Shown here: positions 58,556 to 64,000 of the stretch, piece by piece
How the letters are laid out: each line of letters begins with the position of its first letter
Numbering within the stretch: position 1 is the stretch's first letter
DNA from: RI-153 sp963752935
Lineage (GTDB): Bacteria > Chloroflexota > Anaerolineae > Caldilineales > Caldilineaceae
NCBI GenBank assembly: GCA_963752935.1
Contig: CAVWAL010000023.1
Coordinates: 558,001 to 622,000 of the forward strand
Reading direction: 5' to 3'
DNA: 64,000 nt
Translations under genes and position numbers: made by a program
The notes under the pieces: generated by a model
Told to the model about the DNA's origin: nothing
Databases searched by the model: none
What the model saw: only the letters and a program-made list of their open reading frames with translations

Positions 58556-60499
58556 TTACTCGCTTTTCTGCCATTCCAGCCAGTTTCCCTCGATCACTTC
58601 CTGCCGGCTCGGGCTGTCTCCGATCTGCCAACGTATCGGCAGGGGACCCGTGCCGGATTGTCGCTGTGCAATCAGGCTGTACGAATCCTCTTGAATCGTC
58701 GCCGGAAGTTCGTAGGTGAAGGTGACGGTGTGAACCGAGCCGGGCTTCATGACGAAGAAGCCTGACAGGACCTGGGCGCGGGCTTCGCCGCGCTGACTGC
58801 TGATCGAATCTTCTTCCACGCCGTCCACGCTGATTAGCGTGCTGTTGCGCGGCACGTAAAGCCGGATGTAGTTAAAGTAACAACGTTCAATCATGTCATC
58901 GTAGGTGTCACCGTAGCGCGGGGTCTGGTCGCAGACGTGCCCCGGGCTGGCGACGGGATGGACATAGGTGATCTTTGTCTTGGCCAGCGCACGACCCTCT
59001 GCGCCGTCGGGCCAGGTCACCGTGTAATTTATCTCACGTGTGACCACAGCGTTGACTTTGTTGAAACCGACGTTGGTGTCGACCAGCGCCAGATAATCTG
59101 CGTCGGCGACCGGATGCAGCGAACCATCCCAGCCGAGGGCGGCCAATTGTGCCGTCGCCTGAGGGTTGTCCAGCCAGATCTGGACGCTGCGTTGGTCCAG
59201 TGCTTCGGTGCCGGCGGAGACAAGGCGCATAAAGCTGAAATCGCGTGTTTTGAGCCGATCCAGAATGGCGCCGGCCAGGACGGGCACGAAATCCTTGCGC
59301 GAATCGTACCATTCTTGCCAGTTGCTGTCGGTTGTGGCTTGTGTACTCAGCGGATTGGACCAAAGTTCCTTGATAATTTCCACCACGTTCGCACCGGTGA
59401 TGGTCTCATCAACGCCTTCGATCTGAATGCCATCTAGCGCGTCAACGATCATTTTCACGGCATCGAGATCGACGGTGACGACGCCGTCGATCTCAGCATC
59501 GCGCACCTGTTCGTAGAGTCGCCGCGCTGTGCGTCCGCTGGTGGGCAGATCAGGTGACCAGTTGGCATCACGGAAAACGAGGATTTCACTTTTGAGATAC
59601 TTCTGCATGGCTGCGGGCGCCTGCGGATATGCCACGTCCTGACTGAAGACATCGTAGGCGTTTTCAGTTTCCAGCGCCACAAGTTGGCCCCGGCTGATGG
59701 TCAAAGCACCAACTGCGCTGATAAAGCCGCCGGTAGCGCGCAACTCATGGTTATTCTGAAAGAGAACCAGATAGGTCACCGGCTTGCGCATCCCCAACAG
59801 ATCAGGAAAGGCCTGGGCGGCCTGTAAAGACGGCGCCATCAGCGGTGCGAGCGATTGTACCTGCGCCAATCGCTCGCCCAACGCCGGGTGAATTTGATCG
59901 GCGGGAATCGCCAGCAAGGCCGTATTCGCCCTTTCCGCGCGCTGAGCCATGCCCGCGAAAAGGTCAGGATTGGCGGCAACCAATTCGGTTAGCGTCTCCA
60001 GTTGTATTCCATCATCACCGCTGATGACAGGGCCGACTGCATGGATGGCGTCGGCGGCCAGCGTCGTCAGTTCGCTGCCGGCGATCAGTAGATCGGGCAC
60101 TGCCGCCAGGGTAGCACCGTACGGCGTCCATCCACGTAATGATTGCAGCAGAGGCGCAAACGGACGCATCTGTTGTTCTATGCCAGAGACGGAGGCGGCC
60201 AGCGTCTCTATCTGGGGTTGAAGTGTAACCAAATCGGCGCTATCGGCGCTGTTGCGCACCGTGGTCAGGATCGTCGTTCCGCTATGGTAGGCATTCCAGG
60301 CGTAGAGGCCGATACGGAGCGCTTTGTAGCCTACCCAGCCAATGCCCAAAACGAGCAACGCACTGAGTATCCAAACGGCGACACGCTGTACTCGGTTCAA
60401 TTGGTGGGGTGGATTCAAGTTGCGGTGCTTGGGCGACCCGTGGCCTATGGTTGTCGATGTCCCAGGGGAATCGTTGAGATTCAGATGATGGGTGAGCAT
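58556..60499 (-). CDS. DUF4012 domain membrane-anchored protein
   Basis: 647 residues. One membrane helix at about 43-65 (VAVWILSALLVLGIGWVGYKALRIGLY) follows a cytosolic N-terminus. The large outer part has the DUF4012 core: YLVLFQNNHELRATGGFISAVGALTISRGQL and DGVVTVDLDAVKMIVDALDGIQIEGV. This family lies beside exopolysaccharide or glycan genes in many Gram-positives and Chloroflexota, and LytR-like folds have been noted for parts of it. Upstream AGGATG is a fair ribosome site. It shares strand with the DUF2723 gene and the sugar transferase and is probably in their operon. Confidence 0.88.
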   Translation of the reverse strand: MLTHHLNLNDSPGTSTTIGHGSPKHRNLNPPHQLNRVQRVAVWILSALLVLGIGWVGYKALRIGLYAWNAYHSGTTILTTVRNSADSADLVTLQPQIETLAASVSGIEQQMRPFAPLLQSLRGWTPYGATLAAVPDLLIAGSELTTLAADAIHAVGPVISGDDGIQLETLTELVAANPDLFAGMAQRAERANTALLAIPADQIHPALGERLAQVQSLAPLMAPSLQAAQAFPDLLGMRKPVTYLVLFQNNHELRATGGFISAVGALTISRGQLVALETENAYDVFSQDVAYPQAPAAMQKYLKSEILVFRDANWSPDLPTSGRTARRLYEQVRDAEIDGVVTVDLDAVKMIVDALDGIQIEGVDETITGANVVEIIKELWSNPLSTQATTDSNWQEWYDSRKDFVPVLAGAILDRLKTRDFSFMRLVSAGTEALDQRSVQIWLDNPQATAQLAALGWDGSLHPVADADYLALVDTNVGFNKVNAVVTREINYTVTWPDGAEGRALAKTKITYVHPVASPGHVCDQTPRYGDTYDDMIERCYFNYIRLYVPRNSTLISVDGVEEDSISSQRGEARAQVLSGFFVMKPGSVHTVTFTYELPATIQEDSYSLIAQRQSGTGPLPIRWQIGDSPSRQEVIEGNWLEWQKSE

Positions 60500-60520
60500 G
60501 GTGCATCCTCGTCATTCAAA

Positions 60521-62092
60521 CTAGGGAGAGACGGAATAACGCCAAATCGGACCTGCTGGCGTCAGGTGTTCTTGTGTCGATGGGGCAACTACTTCGGTGA
60601 AGAAGACAGGTCTTTCTGCCGCGCTCGTGGTCAGGATCGTCTGAAGGTCACGGCTTTCTACCCCGGGCAGATTCGGGTAGAGATCCGCCAACAGATCGCG
60701 GTACCACTCGAACTGGTACAACGCCGTATTGATCAGAACCAGGTTAGGGACAACGGCCTCTATACTTCCCTCGCCGTAAACGCCATACCAAAGAGTAAAG
60801 GTTTCGGCGTCTGCGCTGCTGAACACAATACTGTCCGGCTCTAGCACTTCGGCCGTCTCTGCCAGGAACGCTTCTGCCGCGTAATCTGTTTGTAAAGAGT
60901 AGCCGGGCAATCGGATTCCTGTCAAGATTAAGAGTGCGCCTGCAGTGATCCCAAGGAGAGGATAAGCGCCGATGCCGATACGTCGGAGTTGATCTCCGAT
61001 CAGGACGATTCCCTCAGGGATCCAGAGTGCTAGAAGCCAGACAACCGGCAACAGATAGATACGACTGTCCACCGTGTTGTATGAAAGCATGTAAAGGCTG
61101 ACGGGGGTAAGCCATATCAAACAGAAAGTGCGCCAACGAGGACGATTTTGATCGAAGGCATAGAGACCTGCTATGGCGAGGGCAAACCCAACCGCTGTAT
61201 ATTGGCTTATAAGCACCGCAGCCCATTGGCTCACTTGAGGCAGCAGATTTTCCACGGTGAGCCCTGAAAGGTAAGGCCGGTAGGCTTCGCCGCTGACCAG
61301 CCACCAGAAATTGGACAATGTGGTTGCGTATCCCCAATTAACCGGGGGGAGCAGCGCGGCGACGAACGGAACCCGCACATAGAGCAGTAGCCCAGGCAGT
61401 AGCGCCAGCATAAATGCTACCCAGAACCGAAGATGACGTAACGGGCGCTCTGAAACGCCCCACAGCCAGTAAAACACCGCCGGCAGCAGCAAAAGCAGTG
61501 TCAGGTGGTGGGCAGCCCCTAACCCAACGATAAGCCCCAGTTGCGTTCCTTTCGCGTGGGGCAGAGACGGCTGTGGCGCCGTAGATACCCAGGCCAACAG
61601 GCTAAAAAGCAACGCGTGCAGCGCATAGACTTCAGTGATCACCGCCTGACCCCAAAACAGCGGCGCTACGCTCCATAGCAGCGCAGCCAGCGCTGCATAC
61701 AACCAGGCATAAGAGCGGGTGGGCGCAAGGAGTCGATAGGCAAGATGGGCCGTTAATCCCACGCTGAGGGCGGCAGCCGTCGCGCTGAAGAGATTGCCAC
61801 GCCAGGCCAGATCGCTGCCCGGCAGTAGAAATCCCCATACCGCCAACCAGCCTTGCAATAACAATGTGTAGAGTGGGTAGCCTGGCGGGTGTGGCACACC
61901 ATTGCTAACCGCCGCGGCAATGAGTTCGCCCCCATCTGCGCCAAAATTAGCCCAAGTCAGTCCTGGGGCAAGGGTGAAGAGGTAAAGACAAAATGCCAAC
62001 CCCGCCGTTGCGTAGGCAACGACGGGGCCTGTCCACAGAGATAGTTCGCTCTGAAACAGAGACGGATTGTTTAGCCGCGGTTTGGTACCCAC
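60521..62092 (-). CDS. DUF2723 membrane protein (GT-C-like)
   Basis: 523 residues starting with a GTG at 62092, nine bases after the previous stop. Ten or more helices. The DUF2723 motif is clear: LAPGLTWANFGADGGELIAAAVSNGVPHPPGYPLYTLL (residues about 43-80, in pieces). The acidic residues after the first helix (ADGGE) match the catalytic motif of GT-C glycosyltransferases such as protein O-mannosyltransferases, so it probably moves a sugar from a lipid carrier to an outside acceptor. The tail is an outer beta domain. Confidence 0.85.
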   Translation of the reverse strand: MGTKPRLNNPSLFQSELSLWTGPVVAYATAGLAFCLYLFTLAPGLTWANFGADGGELIAAAVSNGVPHPPGYPLYTLLLQGWLAVWGFLLPGSDLAWRGNLFSATAAALSVGLTAHLAYRLLAPTRSYAWLYAALAALLWSVAPLFWGQAVITEVYALHALLFSLLAWVSTAPQPSLPHAKGTQLGLIVGLGAAHHLTLLLLLPAVFYWLWGVSERPLRHLRFWVAFMLALLPGLLLYVRVPFVAALLPPVNWGYATTLSNFWWLVSGEAYRPYLSGLTVENLLPQVSQWAAVLISQYTAVGFALAIAGLYAFDQNRPRWRTFCLIWLTPVSLYMLSYNTVDSRIYLLPVVWLLALWIPEGIVLIGDQLRRIGIGAYPLLGITAGALLILTGIRLPGYSLQTDYAAEAFLAETAEVLEPDSIVFSSADAETFTLWYGVYGEGSIEAVVPNLVLINTALYQFEWYRDLLADLYPNLPGVESRDLQTILTTSAAERPVFFTEVVAPSTQEHLTPAGPIWRYSVSP

Positions 62093-62100
62093 AGCGCAGT

Positions 62101-62928
62101 CTAGTTGAAGGCTGGCAAAATGGCCGGCGGCAGACCGATAGACACACCCGCGGTTGCAGGCGCTCCGTTGTCGGCAAAGGCGACCGCCAGATTATCAATG
62201 ACAGTGCCCGGCGTGGCGTCTGCTGAGACTTTGAGGGTGAGCACGGCTTCTGCCATTTGATTGGCGGCCAGTGTATCCCAGGCAAAGATGACCACGGTTG
62301 CATCGTCGTCATCTTTGTCCAACAAGGCTGTGCCACCGCGATCGGCTTCGGCGGCCACCAGGGTTAACGTGTCGGGCAGACGGTTGCGTATGCGTACATT
62401 GCCGGCTATCTCATTCGCCGGGTTACGCACCACCATACGGATCTCGATAATTTCGCCGGGCAACGCACCCCTGGGTGCATTCATGACAAGTGACATGGTA
62501 AAGGTTGGCGCCGCCAGGGTCACGGGGACGCGGGTCGCTGTTGGTGTATTGGTGGGTGGCGCCGGTGTATTCGTGGCTGTTGACGGCACAGGTGTATTCG
62601 TGGGCGCTGCGGTTGCACCTGGCACTGGGGTATTTTGCGGCGGCACCGGTGTATTCGTAGGCGGAACAGGTGTATTGGTTGCCGGCGGTGGCACCGGGGT
62701 CTCGGTTGCAGGCATCGGTGTATTCGTCGGCGTAATCGTGGGGACTTCTGTATCGATTGGCGTAGCAGTGGGAACGGGCACCGTTTGTTGCAGTCGGTCT
62801 GCCAGCACAGATGGCGTAGCCATGAAAGCCAACCCCATTACCAACAGCGTGATCACGATCGGCCAACTGCGCTTGATCATTCGTACAACACGCACGCGAG
62901 TGTTTAACTTTTCAAAATTCCTATTCAT
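62101..62928 (-). CDS. Secreted or anchored DUF11-like protein with Pro/Thr repeats
   Basis: 275 residues. Signal segment at about 17-43, then a repetitive linker of NTPVPP-type units (about 60-140), and one C-terminal DUF11-like beta domain (MSLVMNAPRGALPGEIIEIRMVVRNPANEIAGNVRIRNRLPDTLTLVAAE in pieces). Such domains lie in bacterial surface proteins and S-layer-related proteins, where they act as spacers or adhesins. AGAGGAA precedes the start. It is flanked by glycan genes on the same strand. Confidence 0.82.
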   Translation of the reverse strand: MNRNFEKLNTRVRVVRMIKRSWPIVITLLVMGLAFMATPSVLADRLQQTVPVPTATPIDTEVPTITPTNTPMPATETPVPPPATNTPVPPTNTPVPPQNTPVPGATAAPTNTPVPSTATNTPAPPTNTPTATRVPVTLAAPTFTMSLVMNAPRGALPGEIIEIRMVVRNPANEIAGNVRIRNRLPDTLTLVAAEADRGGTALLDKDDDDATVVIFAWDTLAANQMAEAVLTLKVSADATPGTVIDNLAVAFADNGAPATAGVSIGLPPAILPAFN

Positions 62929-62971
62929 GGTTCCTCTGCTTTCCGCTGTGAATTACAAATGCACAAATTCC

Positions 62972-64000
62972 TTAGCGAGCGCCTCGTCCTGCCCATACAG
63001 CAGGGAGGGTACGTAGTAATATTTCGATATCGCGCCGCAGACTATAGTGCTCGATGTAGTCTAGTTCCAGACGTAGACGTTGAGCAAACGAAAGGTCTCC
63101 TCTGCCGCTGATCTGCATCGGCCCCGTCATGCCGGGCTTAACCAGCAGTCGTTTGCGCTGGTAGTCATTGTAGCGGCTTACAATCTGCTCCTCTTCAGGG
63201 CGAGGCCCGACCAGACTCATCTCACCACAAAGCACGTTCCAGAATTGGGGCACTTCATCGAGGCTACTCCGCCGCAGCAACGTCCCGACACGCGTTATCC
63301 GTGGATCATCGGGCAATTTGTAGACTGGTTCGGCCAACTCATCCAGGTTGATCAAGGTGCTGAGTTGGCGTTCGGCGTCATAGGTCATGCTGCGCAATTT
63401 GACAATGCGAAACGGGCGGCCGTGTTCGCCGATGCGCGTCTGCAAATAGAAAATCGGCCCCGGTGAATCAACTTTGATGGCGAGTGCGGCCAGCAAGATG
63501 AAGGGCGTAGAGACCGCCAACCCAACCAGCACGCCGAGGATATCCATCCCACGTTTAATCAGTCGCTTCCACCCTGGCACCACCGGTTCGCGCTGACCCG
63601 GCAATGTGCCGGCAAAATGCACAGTGCCCACCACATACCCCAATCCTAGCGAAAGCGAGCGCGCGGCCAGCATCACCGGTCCCAGGGCGGCGAGACGCCA
63701 CGATCGCTGTGCCAACTTGCGCACAAAAGGGATCGTGCTGATCAAAAAGATGAAAATGAACAGCAACAGTCCCCAGCCTGCGAGTCGAAAAATGGGCCAG
63801 ACCAGCCCCAGCAGCGCCAGTGGTATCAGCCCGACGATGGCCGCCCACAGCAGCATCTGCACCTTGAGCACTTGCGGCGTGTGGCTATCTTGCACCATGC
63901 GTTCCGGGTGCCAGCGGGTAAGCAGCGCCTTCCAAAAACCAATGAAGTATTTGCGGCGGCAGTACTCGGCCAGGCTTTCATCGTGAATATGTTCGACCTG
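62972..64000 (-). CDS. Glycosyltransferase 2-sugar transferase fusion, 5' end beyond the window
   Basis: The frame is open to base 64000, where it reads EHIHDESLAEYCRRKYFIG and FWKALLTRWHPER. Those residues match the end of family 2 glycosyltransferases that have a C-terminal membrane part. An ATG at 63898 is internal. After a membrane pair the protein carries the bacterial sugar transferase domain: KRGMDILGVLVGLAVSTPFILLAALAIKVDSPGPIFYLQTRIG, FRIVKLRSM, SLDEVPQFWNVL and GEMSLVGPRP, KPGMTGPMQISGRG. This domain puts the first phospho-sugar on undecaprenyl phosphate. The result is a bifunctional enzyme that starts and possibly extends the glycan. At least 343 residues are visible. Confidence 0.88.
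   Translation of the reverse strand, partial: QVEHIHDESLAEYCRRKYFIGFWKALLTRWHPERMVQDSHTPQVLKVQMLLWAAIVGLIPLALLGLVWPIFRLAGWGLLLFIFIFLISTIPFVRKLAQRSWRLAALGPVMLAARSLSLGLGYVVGTVHFAGTLPGQREPVVPGWKRLIKRGMDILGVLVGLAVSTPFILLAALAIKVDSPGPIFYLQTRIGEHGRPFRIVKLRSMTYDAERQLSTLINLDELAEPVYKLPDDPRITRVGTLLRRSSLDEVPQFWNVLCGEMSLVGPRPEEEQIVSRYNDYQRKRLLVKPGMTGPMQISGRGDLSFAQRLRLELDYIEHYSLRRDIEILLRTLPAVWAGRGAR

Overview
The window looks like chromosomal DNA of a Chloroflexota bacterium, most likely of the Caldilineae/Anaerolineae side. This is an inference from gene content and style: RNase J, a DUF5671 multi-repeat membrane protein, SpoVS in an otherwise non-sporulation context, several cell-surface proteins with Thr/Pro-rich linkers, DUF4012 and DUF2723 membrane proteins, archaeal-type phosphoglycerate mutase, moderately high GC, Shine-Dalgarno sites of the AAGGAG type, and promoters close to TTGnnn-N17-TATACT. 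I saw no rRNA, tRNA or CRISPR array.

Layout. 1-8.7 kb: RNase J, a DegT-type aminotransferase, a dense repeat patch (3.36-4.2 kb), an M20 amidohydrolase with a downstream lipoprotein, and membrane proteins. 8.7-13.5 kb: repeat-rich DNA around a MeaB GTPase plus cobalamin-binding mutase subunit pair, an acyl-CoA dehydrogenase-like flavoprotein and a ComEA-like protein. 13.5-18.1 kb: a DUF2680-like secreted protein, a phasin-like protein, a LysM/TIM-barrel surface protein and a methyltransferase. 18.4-21.6 kb: a TRAP transporter whose receptor gene is convergent with the permease genes. 21.8-31.7 kb: an RlmD-like RNA methyltransferase, a TPR/LuxR-like regulator, SpoVS, a decayed locus split by a MITE, a conserved hypothetical protein, an ABC-F ATPase, an acyl-CoA synthetase and a BON protein. 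31.8-39.6 kb: YhhN, HNH and glycosidase-like genes, a SelW-like selenoprotein with an in-frame UGA, Nif3, DUF951, a frameshifted polymer-forming (bactofilin-like) membrane protein and a PIG-L deacetylase. 39.8-50.1 kb: CobS, MltG, and a surface-polysaccharide cluster (epimerase, Rmd, Gmd, two PTPS-related membrane proteins). 50.8-64 kb: lactonase, a heterodimeric ABC exporter with a leader attenuator, an MsiK-type ATPase, phosphoglycerate mutase, and further envelope glycan genes, ending in a GT2-sugar transferase fusion that runs off the window.

Two results stand out. First, 36006-36272 encodes an 88-residue SelT/SelW/SelH-family protein with a C-x-x-U motif. Its UGA is followed by a hairpin with a bulged U and a loop that starts GU, which resembles a bacterial SECIS. 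A standard gene finder would cut it at the UGA or start it downstream. Second, the intergenic DNA holds several non-coding mobile repeat families. Family A (five copies, about 156 bp, 12-bp terminal inverted repeats) has recognisable 9-bp target duplications at every copy. Family C (about 230-330 bp) has an 18-bp inverted terminus and 9-10-bp duplications. In families B and C the segment between the hairpin arms occurs in both orientations relative to the flanks. One family A copy has split an open frame that can be rejoined in silico.

Functional links: MeaB and the B12-binding subunit form a B12-dependent acyl-CoA mutase module, and CobS makes the cofactor's lower-ligand linkage. Rmd and Gmd would make GDP-D-rhamnose from GDP-mannose for the envelope glycans built by the nearby membrane and sugar-transferase proteins. 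The TRAP transporter and MsiK ATPase serve solute uptake, and the ABC exporter pair is probably a regulated drug or lipid exporter.
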